A DNA stretch of 64,000 nucleotides from Nocardioides thalensis (GTDB taxonomy: Bacteria > Actinomycetota > Actinomycetes > Propionibacteriales > Nocardioidaceae), in contig NZ_JACCFP010000001.1 in assembly GCF_013410655.1 (NCBI RefSeq), positions 2,503,501 through 2,567,500 of the forward strand, written 5' to 3'. A program made the translations under genes and the position numbers. Of the stretch, positions 8,176 to 16,136 are shown piece by piece. The notes under the pieces were generated by a model. It did not search any database and was not told the origin of the DNA. It was given only the letters and a program-made list of their open reading frames with translations. Positions within the stretch are counted from its first letter, which is position 1, and the number at the start of each line of letters is the position of its first letter.

Positions 8176-9636
8176 TCAGAGCGGCAGCTCGCTTGAATCC
8201 ACGCCCACGACCCGATCGCCGCAGAACACCCGCACCGACTCAGCCGGGCCGTGACCGCCGATACCGGCCGGTCCCCAGAAGCCCTGCGCCGAGTCCTCCC
8301 CTAGGTCGGCGACCTTCGCCCCGTTGACCCTCACCTCGCCCGCCACGATCCGGGAGCCGATCTCGATCGCACGATCGGTGTCGGTGCCGAACACATAGGC
8401 GTCGAGACCCGACGGGTCGGCGTTCGCGATCCGCACGGCCTCCTCGGCGGAGTCCACCGGGTGCAGCGAGACCACCGGGCCGAACAGCTCGGCGGTCGCC
8501 CTCGCAGCGTCGGCGCCCACGGCGACGGTCGGCGAGAGGAAGAACCCGCTGAGGTCGGGCATCGTCGCCGGCTGGCGGATCTCCGCCCCCAGGCCGCGCA
8601 ACCCCTCGATCCTTGCCTGCAGGGTCTGGAAGTGCGGGCCGTTGGAGATCGGCCCGACCTGGCTGTCCTCGTCCAGGGAGTGGCCCACGACGAGCTTCGA
8701 GATCCGCTCGGTCAACGCTTCGGTCAGGGAACCGACCAGGCCCCGCGGCGCCAGCACCTTGCCCGGCCCCTCGCACCACTGACCATTGAGCTTGGTCATC
8801 CCGTCGAGGATGCCGTCAGCGGTGACGTCGACATCTGCGTCGTCGAGCACGACGACGGGGTTGTTGCCGCCCAGCTCGAGCTGCAGCACCTTGAAGTCCT
8901 CCGCAGCAGCGCGCGCGATGGCACGCCCCGCCGCGGGTCCGCCGGTGAAGGAGACGATCTTGACCCGCGGGTCGGTCGTCAACCGTGCGCCGACGTCGCC
9001 TGCCCCGTGCACCAGCTGGAGTGCGCCGGCCGGCAGTCCCGCCTCGACGAAGCACTCGACGACGACCTGCGCACTGGCGGGCGCGTGCTCCGACGGCTTC
9101 AGGATGACGGGACAGCCGGCGGCGACGGCGCTGACCACCTTCGCGGCCGGGATGAAGCTCGGCCCGTTCCACGGGGTGAGGATCGCAGCGGGTCCCCACG
9201 GCACCTTGTAGAGGCGCACGTCGCGACCGCCCGCCTCCAGTGCCGTGATCCGTGGGATCGCGCGCAGGTCCGCCGCGGTGGACCGGATCCGGTGGGGCAG
9301 GAAGGCCGCTACCAGGCGGGTCACGCCGATCGGCGTACCGCTCGTGAGCGCGTCGACACGCGCGATCTCCTCCGACCGGGCCTCGAGCAGGTCGGCCACG
9401 CTGTCGAGCACGGCGGCGCGCTCCTGCCGCTCCTCCTCGTCCCAGGACGCGACGTCATACGAGCGCTCGGCGTGGCGCAGAGCCCGCTCGAGGTCGTCAG
9501 GCGTGGTGCCCACGCTGCGGTGGACGGGCGTGCGCGTGTTGGGATCGAGGTTCCACGCGTTGTCGACGATGGCGCACTCGGTCCACTCGTCGGCGATGAA
9601 GTTCACCGGCTGCGGGAAGGGGGTGTCGTGGCTCAT
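8176..9636 (-). CDS. NAD(P)-dependent aldehyde dehydrogenase (PuuC-like by context)
   Basis: A 486-residue ALDH-superfamily enzyme that oxidises an aldehyde to a carboxylate. The expected catalytic set is visible: Asn157 in TPWNGPS, the FTGG cofactor loop at 230-233, Glu254 in LELGG, and Cys288 in GQWCEGP. Start at ATG 9636 with GAGGTG six bases upstream was preferred over an in-frame GTG at 9645. It is the last gene of a seven-gene operon, 28 bases after the alcohol dehydrogenase, so it probably removes the aldehyde made by that enzyme or by an amine oxidase. Confidence 0.88.
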   Translation of the reverse strand: MSHDTPFPQPVNFIADEWTECAIVDNAWNLDPNTRTPVHRSVGTTPDDLERALRHAERSYDVASWDEEERQERAAVLDSVADLLEARSEEIARVDALTSGTPIGVTRLVAAFLPHRIRSTAADLRAIPRITALEAGGRDVRLYKVPWGPAAILTPWNGPSFIPAAKVVSAVAAGCPVILKPSEHAPASAQVVVECFVEAGLPAGALQLVHGAGDVGARLTTDPRVKIVSFTGGPAAGRAIARAAAEDFKVLQLELGGNNPVVVLDDADVDVTADGILDGMTKLNGQWCEGPGKVLAPRGLVGSLTEALTERISKLVVGHSLDEDSQVGPISNGPHFQTLQARIEGLRGLGAEIRQPATMPDLSGFFLSPTVAVGADAARATAELFGPVVSLHPVDSAEEAVRIANADPSGLDAYVFGTDTDRAIEIGSRIVAGEVRVNGAKVADLGEDSAQGFWGPAGIGGHGPAESVRVFCGDRVVGVDSSELPL

Positions 9637-9664
9637 GAAATTCACCTCGGGGGACGGTTGCGGT

Positions 9665-10762
9665 TCAGGACTGGAGGTCGACGACGATGCGCGTCACGTC
9701 GCCGGACTTCATCTGCTCGAAGCCCTCGTTGATCTCCTCGAACGGCAGCACTCGGGTCACCATCTCGTCGAGCAGCAGCCGGCCTTGCTGATAGAGCCGC
9801 GCGAATTGGGCGATGTCCTCGCGGGCCTGGCCCGAGCCCATGTAGGACCCGATGAGCCGCTTCTCCGAGAAGAAGAAGTCCAGGGCGGGCACGGTGAGGT
9901 CGGTGCCCATCGGCGCGATGCCGACGAGGCAGGCCGTGCCGGTCGACCGCACGAGAGCCAGCGCCGTCTGTGCCGTGCGGGCGGAGCCGACGGCCTCGAA
10001 GGCGTAGTCGACCCCGTCTCCGAGCAGCGCACGCACTTCTGCCACCGGGTCCCCGTCGCCACCGTTGAAGGCGTGGGTGGCGCCGTACTGCCGGGCCGCC
10101 TTGAGCCGGTCGTCGTCGAGGTCGATGGCGACGATCGCCGAGGCGCCCGCGAGCCGCGCGCCCTGGATGATCGCCGAGCCGACGCCGCCGCAGCCGATGA
10201 CGGCGACGGTGCTGCCGGGTCGCACCTGCGCGCCACGGAACACGGCGCCGACGCCGGTGACGACGCAGCAGGAGAGCAGGCAGCCCACGTGCAGGGGTAC
10301 GTCGTCGGGCAAGCGCACGAGCGCGTTCTCCCGCAGCAGGATGTGCTGGGAGAAGGCGCCGATGGCAGCGAGCCGCTCAACGGGGCGGCCGTCGAGGGTC
10401 TCGAACGCGGGCCGCTGCCGACGGCGTACCTCGTCCAGCCGCAGGCACTGCGTGGACCGCCCGGCATCGCAGTTCACGCACCCGCCGCACGGAGGCGTGA
10501 GGGCGCCCGTGACGCGGTCGCCCGGGCGCAGCGAGGTCACGGCCGAGCCGACCGACTCGACCACGCCGGCCACCTCGTGCCCGACGACGACAGGGAGGTC
10601 GGTCGGCACGGTGCCCGTCATGTAGTGAAGGTCGCTGTGGCACAGTCCGACGTTGCTCACCGCGACCCGCACCTCGTGCGGTTCCGGGTGGTCGACCCGG
10701 ATCTCGGTGAGCTCGAGCGGTGCGCCGACCTCGTTGAGCACGGCGGCTCGGGTGGTGATCAT
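9665..10762 (-). CDS. Zinc-dependent alcohol dehydrogenase (MDR superfamily, class III-like)
   Basis: A 365-residue medium-chain dehydrogenase. Catalytic-zinc ligands C41 and H62 (in GHE) and the four structural-zinc cysteines C92, C95, C98 and C106 are all present, as is a Rossmann motif VIGCGGVGSAIIQGARLAG. It interconverts an alcohol and an aldehyde or ketone with NAD. Start at ATG 10762 overlaps the enoyl-CoA hydratase stop (ATGA). Paired with the aldehyde dehydrogenase downstream, it could take an omega-hydroxy acid released from a Baeyer-Villiger ester to a dicarboxylate. Confidence 0.88.
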   Translation of the reverse strand: MITTRAAVLNEVGAPLELTEIRVDHPEPHEVRVAVSNVGLCHSDLHYMTGTVPTDLPVVVGHEVAGVVESVGSAVTSLRPGDRVTGALTPPCGGCVNCDAGRSTQCLRLDEVRRRQRPAFETLDGRPVERLAAIGAFSQHILLRENALVRLPDDVPLHVGCLLSCCVVTGVGAVFRGAQVRPGSTVAVIGCGGVGSAIIQGARLAGASAIVAIDLDDDRLKAARQYGATHAFNGGDGDPVAEVRALLGDGVDYAFEAVGSARTAQTALALVRSTGTACLVGIAPMGTDLTVPALDFFFSEKRLIGSYMGSGQAREDIAQFARLYQQGRLLLDEMVTRVLPFEEINEGFEQMKSGDVTRIVVDLQS

Positions 10763-11529
10763 GGGGTGGTCTCCCTCGTGTTCCAGAAGCCGGCGACGCC
10801 GGCGGTGAGCAGTCCGCTCGCCCACGCCTCGTGGGCGGCGTGGTCCTCGCGCTCGAAGGCCGCCTCGACCTGCGCGACCTCGGGCCGCAACAGCGCAAGG
10901 TGGAGCGCTGTGGTGCTCCCCGCGGGGGTCCACCCGTGCACCGTGTCGACGGCGTGCTCGACGAGTCGTTCGGGCTCGACGACCTCGTCGAGCAGGCCGA
11001 TCCGCAGTGCCTCGGCGGACGCGATGCGTTCCGACCCGAGCACCATCCGCATGGCGTGGTTGCCGACGAGCCGACGCAGTAGCAGGCTCGTCGCGTTGGA
11101 GATGGTGAGACCGCGAGCGTTCTCCGGCTGGAAGTACTCGGATGCCGGGGTGCCGATCCGGGCGTCGCAGCAGAGCGTGATCTCCGAGGCGCCGCCGACG
11201 GCGAGGCCATTGACCGCCGCAACCACGGGGACCCGGGTCTGCAGGATGGCGCGGGTGACGTCGTGGAAGCTCTCGAACGCCTCATGGACCTCGGCCTCGG
11301 TGGTCGGGGCGTGCTGCAGGTCCTCGCCGGCGGAGAAGGCGCGGCCGCGGCCGGTGAGGACGATGCCACGAACGGAGTGGCCCGTGCCGAGCTCGCGTAC
11401 CTGCGCCGCCAGGCGCCGCCGCATGGCGACGGTGAGGGCGTTGAGCTTCTCGGGACGGTCGAGCGTGAGCACGGCGACGTCGCGCACGAGGGCGACGTCG
11501 ACGTGCTCGGTGCTGGTAGGTGCGGTCAT
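10759..11529 (-). CDS. Enoyl-CoA hydratase/isomerase family protein
   Basis: A 256-residue crotonase-fold protein. The oxyanion-hole loops are visible (RGRAFSAGEDL near residue 65, and AVNGLAVGGASEITLCCD near 110). It probably hydrates or isomerises a 2-enoyl-CoA. The family has many functions, so the exact reaction is open. The start lies two bases after the stop of the acyl-CoA ligase and the stop overlaps the alcohol dehydrogenase start, placing it mid-operon. Confidence 0.85.
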   Translation of the reverse strand: MTAPTSTEHVDVALVRDVAVLTLDRPEKLNALTVAMRRRLAAQVRELGTGHSVRGIVLTGRGRAFSAGEDLQHAPTTEAEVHEAFESFHDVTRAILQTRVPVVAAVNGLAVGGASEITLCCDARIGTPASEYFQPENARGLTISNATSLLLRRLVGNHAMRMVLGSERIASAEALRIGLLDEVVEPERLVEHAVDTVHGWTPAGSTTALHLALLRPEVAQVEAAFEREDHAAHEAWASGLLTAGVAGFWNTRETTP

Positions 11530-11531
11530 GA

Positions 11532-13148
11532 TCAGCTCCTGGGTCGGGCGAAGTCGTAGGTGGTGCCGGGCTGTTCGGCCGCCCGCGCCTTGAGGGCGGG
11601 TTTCGACACCCGCTCGGAGGGCGTCCGCGGGAAGTCCGCGACGAACTCGACGTACCTCGGCACCTTGAACCGGGCGAGCTGCGCGCCGGCACTCTCCAGC
11701 AGCTGCTGCGCGGTGTCCCGGTCGGCAGCCACGTCCTCCCTGAGCTGGACGAAGGCCTTGACCTCCTCGCCGAGCACCCCGTCCGGTACGGCGACGACGG
11801 CCGCCGCCACCACCCGGTCGTCTCGCTCGAGGGCTGCCTCGACCTCGGCACAGGCGACGTTCTCGCCGCCACGCCGCACCATGTCCTTGATGCGGCCGAC
11901 CAGCTGGATGCCGCCGTCGGTACGGCGGACCACGAGGTCGCCCGTGTGCAGCCACCCGTCGCGCAGGGCGTCGGCCGTGGCCTCCGGGCGGTTCCAGTAG
12001 CCGCTCATCATCGGGACTCCCGCGATGGTCAGCTCGCCCGGTTCGCCGGGCGCCACCTCCTCCCCTGGCCTGGCAGGGTCGGCAACTCGGACCTGCTTGG
12101 TGGGCACGGGGCCGCCGAGGCTCCCGCTGCCCACGACCGTGGGGTCGTCGAAGGGACTGAACAGGTCGATCCCCGACTCGGTCATGCCGTAGACCTCCCG
12201 CCACGGCGCACCCCAGCGCTCCTCGAGGCCGGCGTGCAAAGCGGTCGGGATGCCCGAGCAGAACACCATGCGGAGGTCGTTGTCGCGGTCGTCCGGTGAC
12301 GGCGGCTGCTTGAAGAGCAGCGTCGGCATCGACCCGAGCACGTAGAAGAAGGTCGCCCGGTGGCGACGTACGTCTGCCATGAACGTCGACGCGGAGAACC
12401 GCGGCAGCACCACCAGTGGTGCCGCCACCGTGAGCGAGAGTGCCGTGTTCCACTGCGGGTCCATGTAGGAGAACGGCTGCGACGTCAGCAGGACGTCGTC
12501 GCCGCCGAGCCCGGTGGCCGCGGCGCAGATCCAACCGAGGCGGACCCAGTAGCCGTGGGTGAGCATGCAGGCCTTGGGGAAACCCGTCGTGCCCGACGTG
12601 TACTGGAGGTTCGCGAGGCTGTCGGTCGCCGCGTCCAGGACGGGTGGCGTGTCCGGGAAGGGCTCCGAGCCGTCGTCTGCCACGTCGATGACACGTACGG
12701 CGGCGAGCCCGCTCTCACCCGCCAGCACCTCGTTGACCAGACCGGCGCGCTCGCTGTCGGTGAAGACGGCCCGGGCCCCCGAGTCGCGCAGGACGAAGGC
12801 GAGGTCGGCGCGCTGGTAGCCGCAGTTGACGGGTACGGCGACCGCCCCGGCCTTGAGCGCAGCCAGCCAGACCACGGGCCAGTGCACGACGTTCGGCAGC
12901 ATGATGGCGATGCGGTCCCCCGCGCGGACACCGTCCACCTCGAGCATCCGGTGGGCCAGGCGAGAGGTCCAGGCATCGATCTCGGCGAACGACCAGGACC
13001 ACTCGCCGAAGCGCAGGAACTCACGGTCACCCGCGTCCCGGGCGCGCTGTGCGAGCAGCGCGGTCAGCGTCGGGACCGAGGGCTCGTCCGCCATCTGCTC
13101 GGACGCGACGGCGGGGCCGCGGGTCAGGTCGGTCAGCTGCGTGTTCAC
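11532..13148 (-). CDS. AMP-forming acyl-CoA synthetase (ANL superfamily)
   Basis: A 538-residue adenylate-forming enzyme that activates a carboxylic acid to its CoA thioester using ATP. Core motifs are present: the phosphate loop YTSGTTGFPKA, the YGMTESG adenine-binding segment, GWLHTGD and a C-terminal lysine region in PRTPSERVSKPALK. The GTG start at 13148 overlaps the upstream stop (GTGA) and has AGGAG six bases before it. The operon context (hydratase, dehydrogenases) suggests it activates a medium-chain, cyclic or aromatic acid; chain length cannot be read from sequence. Confidence 0.87.
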   Translation of the reverse strand: MNTQLTDLTRGPAVASEQMADEPSVPTLTALLAQRARDAGDREFLRFGEWSWSFAEIDAWTSRLAHRMLEVDGVRAGDRIAIMLPNVVHWPVVWLAALKAGAVAVPVNCGYQRADLAFVLRDSGARAVFTDSERAGLVNEVLAGESGLAAVRVIDVADDGSEPFPDTPPVLDAATDSLANLQYTSGTTGFPKACMLTHGYWVRLGWICAAATGLGGDDVLLTSQPFSYMDPQWNTALSLTVAAPLVVLPRFSASTFMADVRRHRATFFYVLGSMPTLLFKQPPSPDDRDNDLRMVFCSGIPTALHAGLEERWGAPWREVYGMTESGIDLFSPFDDPTVVGSGSLGGPVPTKQVRVADPARPGEEVAPGEPGELTIAGVPMMSGYWNRPEATADALRDGWLHTGDLVVRRTDGGIQLVGRIKDMVRRGGENVACAEVEAALERDDRVVAAAVVAVPDGVLGEEVKAFVQLREDVAADRDTAQQLLESAGAQLARFKVPRYVEFVADFPRTPSERVSKPALKARAAEQPGTTYDFARPRS

Positions 13149-13927
13149 AACTCACTCCTCTGCAGCAGTCGGGCCGCTTCGCTGACGACCCATGTGAGCG
13201 TCGGGTCGGTGCTCTTCATCCACTCCGGGTGCCACTGCACGCCGAGGACAGGGCGACCGGGCACCTCGATCGCCTCCACGACGCCGTCCGCGGTGCGGCC
13301 GGTGACGACCACTCCCGCGCCGCACTGGTCGACGGCCTGGTGGTGCCAGGAGTTGGTCACCACGTCGCCGTCGAACAGGCCAGCAGCGACGGAGCCGGTC
13401 TCGAACGAGACGAGGTGGTCGACGGTGCCGTCGGTGGGCGCCGTGTCGGCTGACAGGTGGCTCACGGACCCGGGTGCGAGGTCGGGGACGAGCGTGCCGC
13501 CGAGGGCGACGTTGAGGACCTGCATCCCGCGGCACACACCCAATACGGGGATCTCCCGCTCCAGGGCTGCCCGGACGAGGGCGAGCTCGTACTCGTCGCG
13601 CTCGGGGTCGTGCACCATCGGGTCGGTCCTCGGGTCGATGCCCCGGACCACGGAGGTGTCGCCACCCCAGTACGCCGGGTGCACGTCCTGCCCCCCGGTG
13701 ATCACGACTCCGGCGAGCCAGGCGCAGACGCCCTCCGGGTCGGTGTCGTAGGACACGTGCACCGGGAGGCCGCCGGCCTCGGCGACCCGCGTCGCGAAGT
13801 CCGACATCGACGTGTCGATGCACCGGTCGCCGTACCGCTCGTCGGAGCCCTCGATCAGGGACAGCCGGAACCGACGACCGGTGATGCCGATCAACGGCCG
13901 CCGGTCGGCCGTCGTGCGCGGCCTCAC
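13145..13927 (-). CDS. Gamma-glutamyl amide hydrolase, class I glutamine amidotransferase-like (PuuD family)
   Basis: A 260-residue peptidase C26/GATase1-like protein. The nucleophile elbow GVCRGMQ holds Cys132; His233 and Glu235 complete the triad in QWHPEW. The PuuD family cleaves gamma-glutamyl amides to release glutamate. The GTG start at 13927 is joined by a GTGA overlap to the glutamine-synthetase-like gene, exactly the pairing expected for making and then breaking a gamma-glutamyl amine. Substrate unknown. Confidence 0.85.
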   Translation of the reverse strand: MRPRTTADRRPLIGITGRRFRLSLIEGSDERYGDRCIDTSMSDFATRVAEAGGLPVHVSYDTDPEGVCAWLAGVVITGGQDVHPAYWGGDTSVVRGIDPRTDPMVHDPERDEYELALVRAALEREIPVLGVCRGMQVLNVALGGTLVPDLAPGSVSHLSADTAPTDGTVDHLVSFETGSVAAGLFDGDVVTNSWHHQAVDQCGAGVVVTGRTADGVVEAIEVPGRPVLGVQWHPEWMKSTDPTLTWVVSEAARLLQRSEL

Positions 13928-15267
13928 GGGAACTCGAAGTAGCGCTGGGACTCCCACGCGGAGAGCTCGGCGAACGGGTCGCCGCCCTTGGTGTGGAACT
14001 CCATCCACTCCCACCGGCGGGACGCGACCCAGAAGTCCACGAACTCGTCGCCGAGGTACTCGCGCAGGAGCGGGTCGGCGTCCAGAGCGGCGCCGGCCTT
14101 GGACATGGTGTCGGGGATCCGTGGCACGCCGCGGCTGTCGGGCAGGCACCACGCCATGTCGGTGACCTCGGCGGGCGGCTCGATCCGCTGCTCGATGCCC
14201 GCGAGCACGCCCGCGAGCACGCCCGCCAGGGCCAGATAAGGGTTCACGTCGGCGCCGGGCAGCCGGTACTCGAGCCGCGAGTACTTCGGGTGGCCGGTGA
14301 TCGCCCGCACCGCGGCGGTCTTGTTGTTGACTCCCCAGCTGACCGTGGTCGGCGGCCCGGTCAGGTCCACCAACCGCCGGTACGAGGTGATCTGGGGGAA
14401 TGCGATCGAGGTGTTGCCCTCCATCGTCGCGAGCAGGCCGCCCACGGCGTTTCGCATCAGGTCGGACGGTCCGTCCTCGGCGAAGAAGCGGTTCACACCG
14501 TCGCTCTGGAGCGAGACGTTGATGTGCGCGCCCTGACCGAAGCCCGCAGTGGGCTTAGCCATGAAGGAGACCGTGTGGCCCAGCTCGTGGGCGACCTCGC
14601 GCATGACCTGCCGGGTGCGAGCCCAGTTGTCGCCGAGCCGGACCGGGTCGGTCGGGGCGAGGTTCAGCTCGGTCTGTCCCGGCGCCGCCTCGTCGGTCCA
14701 GGCCTCCCACGCTATGCCGACCCGGTCGAGCCGCTCGACGACCGCCTCCATGTAGGCGATCCAGTCGCCCGAGCGCGCGAGGTGGTACGTCGCCCCGGTG
14801 CTGCCGCCGAGGGGCGTGAGGTCGCGGTACCCGCGCGAGCGGGCTTCCTGGACGGACTCCTCGAACAGGGTCGCCTCGATCTCGACGGCGACCGGTGCGT
14901 CGTACCCGTCGTCGGCGAGGCGCGCCACGAGCCGCCGCACCAGGTTGCGCGGGCAGATCGGCACGGGGGTGCCGTCCTTCAGCCAGTAGTCACCGATCAC
15001 CGAGTCCAGGCCCGGCTTCCATTCCACCAGGGTCGTGAGGTCGGGGATCATCTGGATGTCGTAGAGGTTGCCCCGCCAGTCGGGGAAGGCGTCACCGAGC
15101 ACGATCTCGTTGTTGAGGTCGATCGCGAACAGGATGTCGGCGAACGCGAAGCCGGTCTCCTTGCCGGCCTCGAACTTCGCGGACGACACGTTCTTGCCGA
15201 GGAGACTGCCCTCGTGGTTCGTGGCCTCGAGGCGGACGGCCCGCCGGGCGGTGGTGGTGTCAGACAT
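13924..15267 (-). CDS. Glutamine synthetase-family gamma-glutamyl-amine ligase (PuuA/GlnA3-like)
   Basis: A 447-residue protein with the glutamine synthetase catalytic fold: an N-terminal beta-grasp, metal-binding EIEATLFEES, the GAHINVSLQ ATP/metal segment and HPKYSRLEYRLPGADVNPYL. Its shorter length and partner gene match the PuuA/GlnA2-4 group, which joins glutamate to an amine other than ammonia. It probably glutamylates a toxic or unactivated amine at the start of catabolism; true nitrogen assimilation is less likely because a PuuD-like hydrolase follows. Starts eight bases inside the preceding gene. A short LAG-VLAG-VLAG codon repeat is visible near residue 345. Confidence 0.85.
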   Translation of the reverse strand: MSDTTTARRAVRLEATNHEGSLLGKNVSSAKFEAGKETGFAFADILFAIDLNNEIVLGDAFPDWRGNLYDIQMIPDLTTLVEWKPGLDSVIGDYWLKDGTPVPICPRNLVRRLVARLADDGYDAPVAVEIEATLFEESVQEARSRGYRDLTPLGGSTGATYHLARSGDWIAYMEAVVERLDRVGIAWEAWTDEAAPGQTELNLAPTDPVRLGDNWARTRQVMREVAHELGHTVSFMAKPTAGFGQGAHINVSLQSDGVNRFFAEDGPSDLMRNAVGGLLATMEGNTSIAFPQITSYRRLVDLTGPPTTVSWGVNNKTAAVRAITGHPKYSRLEYRLPGADVNPYLALAGVLAGVLAGIEQRIEPPAEVTDMAWCLPDSRGVPRIPDTMSKAGAALDADPLLREYLGDEFVDFWVASRRWEWMEFHTKGGDPFAELSAWESQRYFEFP

Positions 15268-15922
15268 CGAAGCGGACCTTCCACGAGGCGGCGGTCATCA
15301 CGGACAGCTGTGCGAGGGTGCCCTGGACCTGCACCCCCGCGCCCAGGGAGGTGAGGAGGTCGTCGGCGCCGCTGAAGACGCCGGCGAGGAGGTCGGCCGG
15401 TCCGGCGATCCCGTAGGTCGTCGCGCCCTCGCCGAATCGACCGCGCTCGACACCGTTCGCCCCGAGCGCCTCGACGACCAGGACGTCCGGGATGCCCGGG
15501 ATGCCGCGCGCGACCTCCCAGAACCGAGCGGCCGCATCCCGCCACGGGGCCATGGGGAGCCGGAGCGCGCGGAGCAGCGCGGCCGCCAGCCCCGCGTCCC
15601 CCGTCGGCTCCTCGGTGGGCCCGAACCGGGCGTTGAGGTCGACCACGACGGATGCAGCCGGCTCTCCGAAGACCCCGCTCGTCACCTCGACCACGTCGCC
15701 GGCGAGCGTGACCGTGGCCGCCTGCGGGGTGTCGTGCGAGCGGACCGCCACGGTGCCGAGCAACCCGGCCACCAGGTCGTCGCCGCCGTCGCGTGCGACT
15801 GCCGCCGCGTCGCGCAGGGTGCGCCCGATGAGGCGCACCACCGGGGTGGCGTCGTCCTCGACAAGGATGCGGGTCATCTCGAGGCGCGGGGACGGCGCCT
15901 CGATCGTCGTGCTCTCGGTCAT
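15260..15922 (-). CDS. Hypothetical protein with SCP2-like C-terminal domain
   Basis: A 220-residue acidic protein, first gene of the minus-strand operon. Its C-terminal part (about residues 165-215, including GPADLLAGVFSGADDLLTSLGAG) resembles the sterol-carrier SCP2 ligand-binding pattern, and the N-terminal part may be a diverged copy. It has no catalytic motif. It may hold a hydrophobic substrate or intermediate. ATG start with GGAGG six bases upstream. The assignment is a fold-level guess from a short pattern. Confidence 0.6.
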   Translation of the reverse strand: MTESTTIEAPSPRLEMTRILVEDDATPVVRLIGRTLRDAAAVARDGGDDLVAGLLGTVAVRSHDTPQAATVTLAGDVVEVTSGVFGEPAASVVVDLNARFGPTEEPTGDAGLAAALLRALRLPMAPWRDAAARFWEVARGIPGIPDVLVVEALGANGVERGRFGEGATTYGIAGPADLLAGVFSGADDLLTSLGAGVQVQGTLAQLSVMTAASWKVRFDV

Positions 15923-15957
15923 TGCTGTCCTCCGGCTGGTACGCCATCGATCGTTTC

Positions 15958-15971
15958 TTAGTCATATGACT
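15958..15971. promoter_or_regulatory. Perfect 12-base palindrome AGTCATATGACT (TTAGTCA element)
   Basis: TTAGTCATATGACT contains the perfect palindrome AGTCATATGACT at 15960-15971, 38 bases upstream of the minus-strand operon start at 15922. The TTAGTCA half-site is repeated at 16092 and, inverted, at 16114 and 7466. It looks like a TetR-type operator controlling the minus-strand operon. Confidence 0.55.
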
Positions 15972-16091
15972 CGATCGCTTGACCATGATGGTGGAGCGCG
16001 AAGCACGCCTTGTCAACCACCACGCCCCGATCCGTCCACCCAGCACGCAGTCCGAATCGGCTCTTGACGGCGGGTGATCACTGCCACACAC

Positions 16092-16120
16092 TTAGTCAAC
16101 CGACCCAATCAGATGACTAA
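16092..16120. promoter_or_regulatory. Inverted repeat TTAGTCA-N15-TGACTAA before the BVMO operon
   Basis: TTAGTCA (16092-16098) and TGACTAA (16114-16120) face each other 17 bases before the ATG of the EthA-like gene at 16137. The same half-site forms the palindrome at 15958 and lies before the TetR gene at 7466, suggesting one regulator for both divergent operons. Confidence 0.5.
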
Positions 16121-16136
16121 CTCGAAGGATGCAGCG

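Noticed and set aside
9245..11593. A 782-residue open frame on the plus strand
   Set aside because: Antisense to the aldehyde dehydrogenase, alcohol dehydrogenase and hydratase, all of which carry intact active sites.
14200..14232. Tandem CCCGCGAGCACG repeat
   Set aside because: It is the codon-level echo of a VLAG repeat inside the glutamine-synthetase-like protein, not an independent repeat element.
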